Assembly: GCA_014084085.1 (NCBI GenBank)
Contig: NPFB01000135.1
Coordinates: 1-54,493 of the forward strand
Reading direction: 5' to 3'
DNA from: Hondaea fermentalgiana
Lineage: Eukaryota > Sar > Bigyra > Thraustochytrida > Thraustochytriidae
DNA: 54,493 bases
Shown: positions 17,605 through 27,180 of the stretch, piece after piece
Layout of the letters: each line of letters begins with the position of its first letter
How positions within the stretch are numbered: the stretch's first letter is position 1
Made by a program: the position numbers and the translations under genes
The notes under the pieces: generated by a model
What the model was told of the DNA's origin: nothing
Database searches by the model: none
The model's input: the letters and a program-made list of their open reading frames with translations, nothing else

Positions 17605-20600
17605 ATGGGCGAGGAAGCGCGGTTCGTGGAGCAGGGCGGCGTCCAAGTCAGGTTCGAGCTCCTGCAGCGATGGACGAACAAGTACCAACGCAACAACAAG
17701 CGCAGCGGCCTGAAGAACTTGAGGTGCTTTCCGTACTGCTCAGAACCACACAAGGATAAAGGATTCTGCGGCAATGCAGTCAACATGACGGTGCGTCGAT
17801 TGCCCCAAGGCCCACGAGACCCGCTCTTCGCATGGGCCGAGTTCCGCAGAACCGATATCGACCGCGACATCAAAGTTGGCACCGTAGTAAGCACAGAGAA
17901 AATGACCAGTGGCGAACGGCACAAGGGCGATCCTCGACTTCCTTACTATCGAGGCGAAGTCGGCGACGGCTCCGACGTCGACGCTGCCGATGATGAGGAA
18001 GAGGAAAAAGTTGCGGCGGATCGGCGCCGCAAGGATGCATCGTCGCAAGAAGATGCTGCTGAACTCGTCAAAAACCGCATGCAAGACGTTCTGCATTTCT
18101 CATTCAACCGAAGGAAAAGGGGATGGAACTATTCGTGGGCAGCCAATAAGCACACTGGCAACGCCACGCACGCCCTTTTCGTGTACATTATGGTCCCCCA
18201 CGGAGCCGATGCCTTTCGTTGCATTGCCGTGGTTGCTGGACCGTCTTTTCTCGTTCTTTGCCGAAAACGGCCTTCGGAGGATGAAGATGGGGGGCCGGCC
18301 CGAACGACACAGCTCGCTGATGATCTGGGACCAACTACGCAGCGAAAGGTCGCGGGCACGACGCCCTCGCCAACGATACCACCGACGTCGGCGATGTCGT
18401 CCTCGTATCCTTCCCCAATTCAAAGTGGCGCCAGCATCGCCAGCATCGCCAGCATCGCCAGCAGTGGTAACGACAGGAGAGATCATCACTCAATGCGCGA
18501 TCGTGGCTTCAACATGGGGTCGCCGCTTCAAGCTTCGGAACCCATTCATTTGCAGCCGCCCCAAGAGATGCACCCCATCGACTTTTCAGCGTCCTCAAAT
18601 GCTCCCTTTGTAATGACGTACCCACACTCAGCCGTGTCTCTGGATGCCCAGGCCTTGCAGAGCACTCACGCCTCTTGTTCCATAGACAGATCTGCGACAG
18701 TGGATCAATCGGTGAGCGCGTCGGGTCGCGACTGTGATCCCTTGCTGCTGCCAGAATTTCACCATGACATGCAAATTTCGTTCGACCTCGCAGGGGAAGC
18801 CAGTGTACATTCCTTCGACACCACTGAACGTAACGGGGCGTTTGGAGCTCACGATCACACCGATATCGTAGGCAGTGATGTGGACGGGCCGCTTCTAGTC
18901 CCGAGCGCAGACGTTCCATTTAATTTTTCAGCAAATGGGCCCGCTTCACCCGCTGCTGATACCAAGATGGCCCAGCTTTCTTCTCCAATGTGCCATCAGA
19001 TGCCGCATGCTTCTTCCTCCTCCTCATCGTCCCTAACCTCGTCGTCTTCGTCATCTTCCTCTTGTTCTGAGTTCAATGACGGCAGGACCGGATCGATTTC
19101 CGCCTCAGGGTCCGAAACGTCCTTGGAGCACGCGCAAACCGAAGCTGCCGCCGCGGAAGCAGAGGCGGATGAGTTTCGAAGGTTCTTCATTGATGAGTTT
19201 TGGCAGGATGAAGGTCTTCTCAATATTGACCAGTTCACAAGCTCGACAGCGTCGACGCAGAAGCGAAGTCGACGAGGCTCTACGTATTCTGAATCAGTCG
19301 CAATGTCTTCGGGGACGGAAACAGATCCCTCGCGGGTCTCAGTCAAGGCGGAATTTGGAAATGAAGGATTTCGTCCAGAGGACGTTCCGCAACAGCTGCC
19401 CACTCCACCACCTCTGCAGCCCATGCTCAAGGACGCAAACGTGCGCCGTACCGACCCGGCGCCTCCCAAAGAGTACAGCTCTCTTTTTGGTCAGCCGCTC
19501 GACACGGAAGAGGACCTAATCAACGCTAAATTGTGGCGCCTTGCCCTGGTCCTCGCCCTGGTCGAGGCGCACTGGTGCTCCATGGGCGTCAACAAGCGGA
19601 GTGGAGCCACCGCGTATGGCCCATCAGCCACATCGACGGCCGGTGTTGGTGGTTCTGTGCCGGCTCCTATTCCGGCGCAGGCGACGGATATGTTTTCTCG
19701 CATCTTGCAAAATGACGCGCTCCCGGATGACCTGCCGCCATCGATCAAGGCGGACCAGGAAAAGCTGCGCGCAATGCAGCGCGCACAAAGAGAGCACGAT
19801 GCCAAGGAGGAGGCCGCTCGACACGATCGGCGTAGGGACGCTCAGGCGGATAAGTACCTTACGCACATGTCACAAGACAACCGTCAGATGGTGCGCCAAC
19901 TGGCTACTTTTCTCGTCGAGGAGCAATCCTTTACGCGCGCCATTGAGGAAGCCCTGACTGGCTTGCCACCCAACTCTAGCATGAAAAAGCTGAAAATGGC
20001 CTTCATCAAGGTGGCGCACGAGCAGCTGCGCGTCTTTTGCCGCACGTACGGACTGACGCTGGACCAGTTTGACAGTCTTTTCGAGGATCGGCCCACGCTT
20101 TCGTTTCTCAAGCAAGCAGCCGTTCGTCTGAAGATACTCAACGAGACCATGGCGCAGTACAAGGATGTGGGGCGCGAAAACAATAGTTCTCTCCCTGACA
20201 ATGCAAATCCTGCTGCGAAAAAAGGACGGTACAATCTTTCGCTGCCCTCGTCGCTTCGTGATCAACACGTAAATGTCAGTGGCGAGTACGAAATGGACGA
20301 CAGTCTCTCCGAAGCGCACACCTTTTTCCGTGAATTGCGCGGCGTGCCCTGGACGCTTCGCAAGATGATTGGCTTTATCGAGAAGACTGTTTGCATTCAC
20401 CAAACGTGTTATGAGCGCGTATACATGCAGGGCCAAAAGAAGCTTTTATCCAATGGCGGCAACCTTTACATCACAGACGGCCGGCTGCGCAAGTTCACGC
20501 TCCTGAGCCCCGTGCCGTGGAGCCGACCTCTCGCCGAGTTCTATCGGGCGTGGTTCGCCGAGCCCTATTTCTATCTTGTACATTATTACTCGGAGACGGA

Positions 20601-20781
20601 CAGACTCACGCGCGTCATTCATTACCAGCCGTACCGTCTTCATTTCCGGATCTCTGCGGAACGTCTTGATCTCGCCACCAACGATTGGCAAACTGTCGAG
20701 ACTCGCGAAGGTTTTGCAAATCTTGTACGCCCCTTTGAGAACTTTAATGCTGACAAATGGACGGCCTTTCCCCTCAGCTAG
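17605..20781 (+). CDS. Large Ser-rich orphan protein, possibly a transcription regulator
   Basis: I do not recognise this 1058-residue protein. Residues about 1-225 look globular and are beta-rich, with Cys/His positions (RCFPYCSEPHKDKGFCGN) and conserved-looking aromatic and hydrophobic strands (RGWNYSWAANKHTGNATHAL, VVAGPSFLVLCRKR). Residues about 226-640 are disordered and rich in Ser, Asp and Glu, like an activation region, with poly-Ser runs. A charged helix follows (about 710-760), then an unbroken globular C-terminal domain (about 770-1058) rich in aromatic residues (RPLAEFYRAWFAEPYFYLVHYYSE). An N-terminal beta domain plus acidic Ser-rich middle resembles a DNA-binding protein, but this is inference. 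The ATG at 17605 has AAAG before it and lies just after an in-frame non-coding leader. No intron is apparent. Confidence 0.8.
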   Translation: MGEEARFVEQGGVQVRFELLQRWTNKYQRNNKRSGLKNLRCFPYCSEPHKDKGFCGNAVNMTVRRLPQGPRDPLFAWAEFRRTDIDRDIKVGTVVSTEKMTSGERHKGDPRLPYYRGEVGDGSDVDAADDEEEEKVAADRRRKDASSQEDAAELVKNRMQDVLHFSFNRRKRGWNYSWAANKHTGNATHALFVYIMVPHGADAFRCIAVVAGPSFLVLCRKRPSEDEDGGPARTTQLADDLGPTTQRKVAGTTPSPTIPPTSAMSSSYPSPIQSGASIASIASIASSGNDRRDHHSMRDRGFNMGSPLQASEPIHLQPPQEMHPIDFSASSNAPFVMTYPHSAVSLDAQALQSTHASCSIDRSATVDQSVSASGRDCDPLLLPEFHHDMQISFDLAGEASVHSFDTTERNGAFGAHDHTDIVGSDVDGPLLVPSADVPFNFSANGPASPAADTKMAQLSSPMCHQMPHASSSSSSSLTSSSSSSSSCSEFNDGRTGSISASGSETSLEHAQTEAAAAEAEADEFRRFFIDEFWQDEGLLNIDQFTSSTASTQKRSRRGSTYSESVAMSSGTETDPSRVSVKAEFGNEGFRPEDVPQQLPTPPPLQPMLKDANVRRTDPAPPKEYSSLFGQPLDTEEDLINAKLWRLALVLALVEAHWCSMGVNKRSGATAYGPSATSTAGVGGSVPAPIPAQATDMFSRILQNDALPDDLPPSIKADQEKLRAMQRAQREHDAKEEAARHDRRRDAQADKYLTHMSQDNRQMVRQLATFLVEEQSFTRAIEEALTGLPPNSSMKKLKMAFIKVAHEQLRVFCRTYGLTLDQFDSLFEDRPTLSFLKQAAVRLKILNETMAQYKDVGRENNSSLPDNANPAAKKGRYNLSLPSSLRDQHVNVSGEYEMDDSLSEAHTFFRELRGVPWTLRKMIGFIEKTVCIHQTCYERVYMQGQKKLLSNGGNLYITDGRLRKFTLLSPVPWSRPLAEFYRAWFAEPYFYLVHYYSETDRLTRVIHYQPYRLHFRISAERLDLATNDWQTVETREGFANLVRPFENFNADKWTAFPLS

Positions 20782-21155
20782 TTTTCGCGAGGCAGCAGCA
20801 GTGGCACGACACCAACTTCACCACCGAAAACAACCCAAATGACACAAACAACACAAACACACATATGTACGCAATCTTCTGTTCTCTCTGTTTCTCTTCG
20901 TCCACGCTCGTTTTCTAGTTTTCTTCGCCTGCGGTCCGGTTGACTTGTAAAGCATTTATTTTCGCTGCTTTTTTCCATTTCTTTCTTTTTAACCAGAGGC
21001 AATGGTCTTATTTTCTTTACAGCTGGCGCGTTTTCACCTCACCTCACCTCACCTCACCTCGCGCAATACAATTCAATGCAATTCAATGCAATGCGATGCA
21101 ATGACCTGCTCAAGGTCTGGGAATTTCCGTTTCTCCATCAATCAAAATGATCACA
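20782..21155. other. Convergent 3' region with CACCT repeat
   Basis: About 370 bases of mainly A/T- and pyrimidine-rich sequence. A CACCT repeat (about five units) lies at 21036-21060 and is followed by ATGCAATTCA-like repeats at 21066-21102. No gene is seen. Confidence 0.5.
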
Positions 21156-22373
21156 TTAGGCTTCTTCTTTTCCCGCACTTGCATGGTCAGGTGTTTCTTG
21201 AACAGAACTCACGCTCGTGGCGCCCGCGGCAGCGGATTCCACGGCTTCTGATGACATTCTTGCACGGTGCGCGTCTCTCCGCTGGCGTCTTTTTTCAAGT
21301 CTTGCTCGTTTTTTGGCTTGCGATTTTGAAATTGGTGTCTCGCCAATGTCACCCTGTGCCTGCGCCTGCGCCTGCGCTGATGTTTGGTTCTGGGGCTGCG
21401 TTTGTCGTGCCGCATTCTGGACCTTGTGCTCGCGCTGCGACGACACGAAAGGCTCAATGAGGTCACTTGCACGGGTTGGCTCCAAGCGCAAGAAGGAAAG
21501 CGACCGTTGTGCCTTTCGGCAGACGTTGAGGCGCTCGAGGAATTCCTTGCGAGGCACCGCTCGGGCCCCGAGCTTCACCTTATAATCAATAAACATGCCA
21601 AAGTCCCAGAGGGTGACGCCCTGGGCGGCAAGAAAGGCGCCGGTGGCGGCCATTTGCACTGATCCAGAGCCATCGACGCGCGAGAACCCTGAGAGCGCTG
21701 TGTAGCAAGTCCCTACCAAATAGCCCACCTCCCCGGCAACCAGGTCATCGCCCTGCCAGACCTCGAAAGAATGTACATGTACGTCAGCTGCTCGACCGCA
21801 GCCGCGAGCACCCCTCGCATTCATCTCGGCGAAGGCGGCCACGATGGGCGGGTAGAACCAGGCTTCGCCGTGCTGCGCAACAATGCCCTTGCAGACCTCG
21901 GCAAAGGCCCTATCCATGCTCATTTCGAAGGACTTAGCGCGCTTGCGTGTCGACCTCGAGATGTGCAAATCCTTGAGCTCGAGAAGGCATCGCGATGAAT
22001 GGAGTTTTGGCAAGAGAACGTGATTTCGGCCGACGGCCTGACACATGGGGAGGAACCCTGAGCGCATCAGCTCGGCGATAAAGTCTGGATCGAACGAGAG
22101 CGCCCAGTTGAACTCGTTCGGGTTGGACTCGGCGACAGCCTTGGTCATGGCGTCAAAATCCACGAATGGATGCAGGAAGGGCAGCGACGTCAGCCATCGG
22201 TGCGAGCGCAGGAGCGCCTTGGCGGACGCAACGTGCACCTCAAACTGTCTTCGCCTTTCCTCGCTCGTCGCCGGCCCCACGCCCGCTGTCGCCGCCCCCG
22301 CGCCGGGGGGCTGCCGCGAGCCCTTCGCGGCGGCCTTGGCGGCGAGCGCGGCCTCGTCCGGGCCGCTCTCCAT
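21156..22373 (-). CDS. Leucyl/phenylalanyl-tRNA-protein transferase (Aat) homologue
   Basis: Bacterial Aat transfers Leu or Phe from tRNA to N-terminal Lys or Arg of proteins, marking them for N-end-rule degradation. This 405-residue protein has an Ala/Gly-rich N-terminus, the family GNAT-like core at about 65-305 and a charged tail (about 310-405). Diagnostic matches are LHISRSTRK, FEVWQGDDLVAGEVGY, then the FSR loop, and LGARAVPRKEFLERL. Key positions differ from E. coli. The Glu before S-x-F-S-R is Leu (ALSGFSR), and the Asp-x-Gln of the catalytic loop reads WDFGMF, so Asp is kept and Gln is Gly. It may act on other aminoacyl-tRNAs or have lost transfer activity. Codon use and context look native, so any transfer from bacteria is old. 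The ATG at 22373 is the start. Confidence 0.8.
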   Translation of the reverse strand: MESGPDEAALAAKAAAKGSRQPPGAGAATAGVGPATSEERRRQFEVHVASAKALLRSHRWLTSLPFLHPFVDFDAMTKAVAESNPNEFNWALSFDPDFIAELMRSGFLPMCQAVGRNHVLLPKLHSSRCLLELKDLHISRSTRKRAKSFEMSMDRAFAEVCKGIVAQHGEAWFYPPIVAAFAEMNARGARGCGRAADVHVHSFEVWQGDDLVAGEVGYLVGTCYTALSGFSRVDGSGSVQMAATGAFLAAQGVTLWDFGMFIDYKVKLGARAVPRKEFLERLNVCRKAQRSLSFLRLEPTRASDLIEPFVSSQREHKVQNAARQTQPQNQTSAQAQAQAQGDIGETPISKSQAKKRARLEKRRQRRDAHRARMSSEAVESAAAGATSVSSVQETPDHASAGKEEA

Positions 22374-22419
22374 CGCGCCCGCGCGCCGCGGACGCCCGCT
22401 CGACGATCCTGTTTTGCCT

Positions 22420-22470
<51 letters not shown>
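22374..22470. repeat. CTTT microsatellite at the contig end
   Basis: A pure CTTT tandem repeat occupies about 22418-22470 and runs directly into the gap. On the minus strand it lies about 45 bases upstream of the Aat-like start. Confidence 0.9.
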
Positions 22471-22570
22471 NNNNNNNNNNNNNNNNNNNNNNNNNNNNNN
22501 NNNNNNNNNNNNNNNNNNNNNNNNNNNNNNNNNNNNNNNNNNNNNNNNNNNNNNNNNNNNNNNNNNNNNN
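22471..22570. other. Assembly gap (exactly 100 N)
   Basis: One hundred unresolved bases, the size conventionally used for gaps of unknown length. The left edge is a CTTT repeat. The right edge is an exact inverted copy of the first 26 bases of the window. Confidence 0.99.
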
Positions 22571-24626
22571 GTTGGGTGGTCGCGCGCAGTCACCCCGCCC
22601 GCGCGCGCTCTCCCCGCCTGCCCCCCGCGCGCTGCCCCCCGCCGGGTCCAGCCAGCCATCAACTCCCCGCGTTCCCCGGGCGCGGGCTGGGTTCCCCGTC
22701 GACGGAGCCGGGTTAGGGTGCGCGCGAACCTAACCGGCTCGCTAGTCTATTTTTTTTCCTGTCTTTTTTTTTTTTTCTTTCTTTCTTCTTCCGAGTCTTT
22801 TGTTTTCTTTTCTTTTTTTCTGCTTTTTTTTGGGATACCCTAACCCTACTCCCTCACCTTTCCTCGGGGAGGAGAAGAAAAGGGCGAAGAGGCGGGTTCT
22901 GCGCGATGCAAGAGCGCGGCTGCACCGAAGCCGAAAAGGCGAGGAGAGAAGCTTTGGTTTGCAAGATGTCTGCAGAATTTTGCGTGCGACTGCTATACCA
23001 GGAAATTGTTGGTTGCAGGTCTTGCTGGGGCGAAAGACGCCGCAGAACCAGACACTGGGCTTAGCCGCGCGGTTCTGCGCAAGAACTGGGAAAATTTCAA
23101 AAAGAAAAGGGAAAAAGGTTCTGATCTGCTCCAGCTAGGATCTCGAGAGCCACCCATCAAATGGAGAAAAACAGGCAGGCGGGGTCCTTCTGGACGTCTT
23201 GACGCGGGACGATTGCGTCCCAAGGCATTTCTCTCTCCGGCAGCTCGGCGCGGCTGCGGCTCGACTCCTCCGACTCGCGAGTCCGAGCTGCAGGTAAAAC
23301 AGGGTCAAAGGGTCAAGCCAAGCAGCTCAGCTGAGCGCAGCTCAACTCAGCTCAATAACAAACAAGCTGTGGCGGGCAGGAGGAGGGTTCCCTCGCGCGC
23401 TCTCGATTCATCGAGAGCACAGAACTCACTGTCAGCTCTCATGCAAGTGATTTTCTTTCCTTTCTTCTTTCTAACCCAGGTGATGCATGCCAATCATTCA
23501 TTCAAAGTTTCTGGCATGAGCGCAATTCAGTCAGCCAGAGTCACAACATTTTCTTGGGTGTGGACAATCTGGGCCTGTGGCGTGGCAGGCGCACGCACGC
23601 ACGCGCTGACGGCGGCACGTTCTCGCGACGCTTCTTCTTTTCTTCCCTTTTTCTTTTTCTTTTTCTTTTCGTCCTTTTTCATTTGTTTCACTCATTTGCC
23701 TCTGTCAGTGCGGCCCTCTCGTCTCCACTCCACCGCGAATCGAGGAGCTGCCAATGTGCGTGCGTGCGTGCGTGTGTGTGCAGTATCTCTCGGCCCATGG
23801 ACCAAGTTTCACGGACTTGCCGATCGATCGATCTTCTCGCCTTCAAGCTGCAGCTGCTGCGGCTGCTGCAGGTGCTCGTCGTCTCCGAGCATGGCTCTTG
23901 TTGGCGGTCCTTCATTCATTCTCCGCAATCGCGATCACAATGCGATCGCAATCGCCCGTCTAAAGTAATCAATCAGCCGGCCAGGCCGACCTCTCGATCC
24001 TCCACAGCCTTCGCACGCATGAACTGCAATCACTCGCGCACTCGCCGCCTTTCGCATCGACCGATGCGACGCTTGCAATGTTGGTGGCAGCCGGAACGTG
24101 TGCCCGAAGCAGGCGAGGAGGACGGGAAGGGAGGACACGACACCGACCGCACGGACCCCGCGGCGGCGTCGGAGGAGTCTACACTACACTGACGATGCAT
24201 TTGTTTTGTTTATCAGCCAGCGGCCATGCCGTCCAATCACCCACCACTGGCGAATGAATGCCGCACGCAGCCAATCGACCTTGCGAAACTCTCCACTTGC
24301 GCCGCGAGTGGCAAGTCCAGCAACCACGGCAGCCAGCCACGCAGAAGCAGGAGTCGCCACGCCTGGGCTGAAGATGATCTCGGCAACAACTTGAGCGAGG
24401 CCTTGCAAGGCGAGAGTTGCCCACGGTGGGTGGCTGGTCGAGTGGTTGGTTGGTTGGTTCGTTCGTTGGTTGGTTCGTTCGTTTGTTCACGCCGAGGCGA
24501 GGAATGGCTGGGAAAGGAAAGGAAAGGAAAGGAAAGGAGGGGAGGAGAAAAGAAATCGGGAAAGAAAGAAAGGAAAAAAAAGTGAAAAAAAAAGGAAAGA
24601 AAAAAGGAAAGGAAAAAGGAAAGGAA

Positions 24627-24657
<31 letters not shown>

Positions 24658-24885
24658 TGAATGAAAGGCGGCGAGGGAGGAGGAGGCAAGCTGGCGGGCG
24701 GAAGGCGAGGCCAAAGCGCCAACCATTCCAGTCATTTCGGCAGGCCGCACGACTCGACGCGCACGGCCCCGCGCAAGACTCGCCCGCGCAGCCGCCCGGT
24801 TGACGCACGTACGCACGCTCGCTCGCACGCACGCACGCGTAGCGTAGCAGAGGAACCAGCCCGCGAGAGCAGCGAAGCGAAGAAG
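22571..24885. other. Gene-free region upstream of PABP, repeat-rich
   Basis: About 2.3 kb with no supported gene. It contains the inverted copy of the window start (22571-22596) and a telomere-like inverted repeat (22707-22738) with a nearby CCCTAACCC-like motif (about 22839-22850). T-rich tracts occur at 22750-22830 and 23640-23690, GTGC repeats at 23757-23780, GGTT/GTTC repeats at 24440-24486, GGAAA repeats at 24510-24536 and GAAA repeats at 24627-24660. ACGC repeats stand at 24805-24838, just before the PABP start. The last 100-300 bases are the likely PABP promoter and leader. Confidence 0.5.
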
Positions 24886-27180
24886 ATGGCCGAGGAGGAC
24901 CAGCAGCAACAGCAGGCCGCCGCCTCGCAGGAGGAGCAGGCGCCCGCCAAGCAGGAGGAGCAAGGCGAGGAGCAGCAGGCCCAGCAGCAGGCCCAGCAAC
25001 AGGCCGCTGACCAGGCCAACGCCGGCAACCAGGGCTTCCAGTCCGTCTCCCTCTACGTGGGCGACCTCCACCCGGATGTGACCGAGACGTTGCTGTACGA
25101 TATCTTCAACGCCGTCGGACCCGTCGCCTCGCTCCGCGTCTGCCGCGATGCCGTCACCCGCCGCTCCCTCGGATACGCCTACGTGAACTTCCAGAACTCG
25201 GCCGACGCCGAGCGTGCTCTGGACACGATGAACTACACCCTCATCAAGGACCGCCCCTGCCGCATCATGTGGTCGCAGCGCGACCCCTCGCTGCGCAAGA
25301 CCGGCGCCGGCAACGTCTTCGTCAAGAACCTTGATCTCAGCATCGACAACAAGGCTCTCTACGATACCTTCTCTCTCTTTGGCAACATTCTCTCGTGCAA
25401 GGTCGTCACCGACCGCGAGGGCAACTCGCAGGGCTACGGCTTTGTCCACTTTGAGACCCTCAAGGCTGCCCAGGAGGCCATCCGCAAGATCAACGGCATG
25501 CTCATCGCCGGCAAGGAGGTCTTCGTCGGCCACTTCCAGAAGCGCTCTGAGCGCGCCGGCGCCTCCGAGTGGACCAACCTCTACGTCAAGAACGTGCCCA
25601 AGCACTGGGATGACATCCGCTTCGAGAAGTTCTTCACCGATATTGGCCCCGTCTCCAGCTGCGTCGTCATGAAGGACGCCGAGGGCAAGTCCAAGGGCTT
25701 TGGCTTTGTTGACTACGCCGAGCACAAGGACGCGGTCACCGCCATCGAAAAGTTCCACGAGCTCGAGCTCCCCGCCGATGAGGAGTCCGAAAAGCTCCCT
25801 GCCGACGAGAAGCCCTCCGAGGGCGCCGCCGACAAGGAGGGAGGTGACAAGGAAGAGGACGCCGACAAGGAGGAAGACGAGGCCGACAAGAAGCCCTCGC
25901 GCCGCACCGTGCGTCTCTTCGTCTCCCGCGCCCAGAAGAAGTCCGAGCGCGACCGCGAGCTCACTGAGAAGTTTGAGCAGATGAAGCAGGATCGCCAGAG
26001 CAAGTACCAGGGCGTCAACGTCTACATCAAGAACCTCCACGAGTCCGTCACTGACGAGGACCTTCACGATGCCTTTAGCAAGTTCGGCTCGATCACCTCG
26101 GTCCGCGTCATGCGCGAGGCCGCCGACGACAAGGAGAAGGACGACAAGGAGACCGAAGAATCCACCGAGGGCGAGGAGGCCGCCGCTGAGGGCGAGGAAG
26201 GCAAGCCCAAGAAGCGCCTCGGCGCCTCTAAGGGCTTTGGCTTTGTCTGCTTTGCCGACCCGGAGAGCAGCCTCAAGGCCATCACCGAGATGCAGGGCCG
26301 CATGCTCAAGGGCAAGCCCATCTTTGTTGCCCTTGCTCAGCGCAAGGAGTCTCGCCGTGCCGAGCTCGAGGCCCAGCACCGCCGTATGCCCCGCGGTATG
26401 CCCGGCATGCAGCAAATGTACCCGAACCCCATGATGCCTTATGGCGTCCCCGGCGGTATGCCCGGCGTGCCCCCTGGTGGTATGCCCGGCATGCCTCCTG
26501 GTGCCATGCCCCCGCAGGCCCGCGGCTACGCTCCTGGCTACATGCCCATGATGATCCCTCCCCGTGGCATGCCCGGCCGCGGCATGCCCCAGTACCCCGG
26601 CATGCAGCCTGGTATGCAGCCCGGTATGCAACCCGGCATGCAGCAGCAGGGTGGCATGCAGCCCGGTATGCAGCAGGGCGGCATGCAGCAGGGTGGCATG
26701 GGTAACATGCAAATGGGCCGTGGTGGTGGCCGTGGCGGCCGTGGTGGTCGCGGCGGTGGCCGTGGCGGCAAGAACGGTGCCCCTGGCCAGCAGCAGGGCG
26801 CCAACTTCAAGTACAACGCCAACGTGCGCAACCAGCCCGGCGGTCCTCAGGGCGCCATGCCTCCTATGGCCCCCCAGCAGGGCATGCCCATGGGCATGGG
26901 CGGCATGCCTCAGCAGCAACAGCAGGGCCCTGCCCCGCTCACCGCCGCGGCTCTGGCCTCTGCCTCCGAGAAGGAGCAGAAGAACATGATTGGCGAGCGT
27001 CTCTACCCGCTCATCATGCGCGAGCAGCCTCAGCTCGCCAGCAAGATCACCGGCATGCTCCTGGAGATGGACAACCCGGAGCTTCTCCACCTTATCGAGT
27101 CGCCCGAGTCGCTTAATGCCAAGATCCAAGAGGCTCTTCGCGTGCTGCAGCAGGCCAAGGAGAAGTCCGAGCAGCAGTAA
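24886..27180 (+). CDS. PAB1: Cytoplasmic poly(A)-binding protein with acidic inserts in RRM3 and RRM4
   Basis: PABP coats mRNA poly(A) tails and bridges to the cap complex and deadenylases. The 764-residue protein has a Gln/Glu-rich N-terminus (1-45) and four RRMs, with LYVGDLHPDVTE, VFVKNLDLSIDN, LYVKNVPKHW and VYIKNLHESVTDE opening each. A Met/Pro/Gly-rich linker with an RGG-like stretch follows, then a C-terminal MLLE domain (about 686-764, KITGMLLEMDNPELLHLIESP). The usual family size is about 580-660, and the excess comes mostly from two acidic Lys/Glu/Asp insertions. One (about 296-339) sits before the last strand of RRM3. The other (about 411-445) is in the beta2-beta3 loop of RRM4. 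The ATG at 24886 follows AAG and gives the natural start. Upstream in-frame codons are repeat-derived. Confidence 0.95.
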   Translation: MAEEDQQQQQAAASQEEQAPAKQEEQGEEQQAQQQAQQQAADQANAGNQGFQSVSLYVGDLHPDVTETLLYDIFNAVGPVASLRVCRDAVTRRSLGYAYVNFQNSADAERALDTMNYTLIKDRPCRIMWSQRDPSLRKTGAGNVFVKNLDLSIDNKALYDTFSLFGNILSCKVVTDREGNSQGYGFVHFETLKAAQEAIRKINGMLIAGKEVFVGHFQKRSERAGASEWTNLYVKNVPKHWDDIRFEKFFTDIGPVSSCVVMKDAEGKSKGFGFVDYAEHKDAVTAIEKFHELELPADEESEKLPADEKPSEGAADKEGGDKEEDADKEEDEADKKPSRRTVRLFVSRAQKKSERDRELTEKFEQMKQDRQSKYQGVNVYIKNLHESVTDEDLHDAFSKFGSITSVRVMREAADDKEKDDKETEESTEGEEAAAEGEEGKPKKRLGASKGFGFVCFADPESSLKAITEMQGRMLKGKPIFVALAQRKESRRAELEAQHRRMPRGMPGMQQMYPNPMMPYGVPGGMPGVPPGGMPGMPPGAMPPQARGYAPGYMPMMIPPRGMPGRGMPQYPGMQPGMQPGMQPGMQQQGGMQPGMQQGGMQQGGMGNMQMGRGGGRGGRGGRGGGRGGKNGAPGQQQGANFKYNANVRNQPGGPQGAMPPMAPQQGMPMGMGGMPQQQQQGPAPLTAAALASASEKEQKNMIGERLYPLIMREQPQLASKITGMLLEMDNPELLHLIESPESLNAKIQEALRVLQQAKEKSEQQ

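Noticed and set aside
22416..22470. CTTT repeat as coding sequence
   Set aside because: Frames through it join simple repeat to unknown N bases and carry no protein signal.
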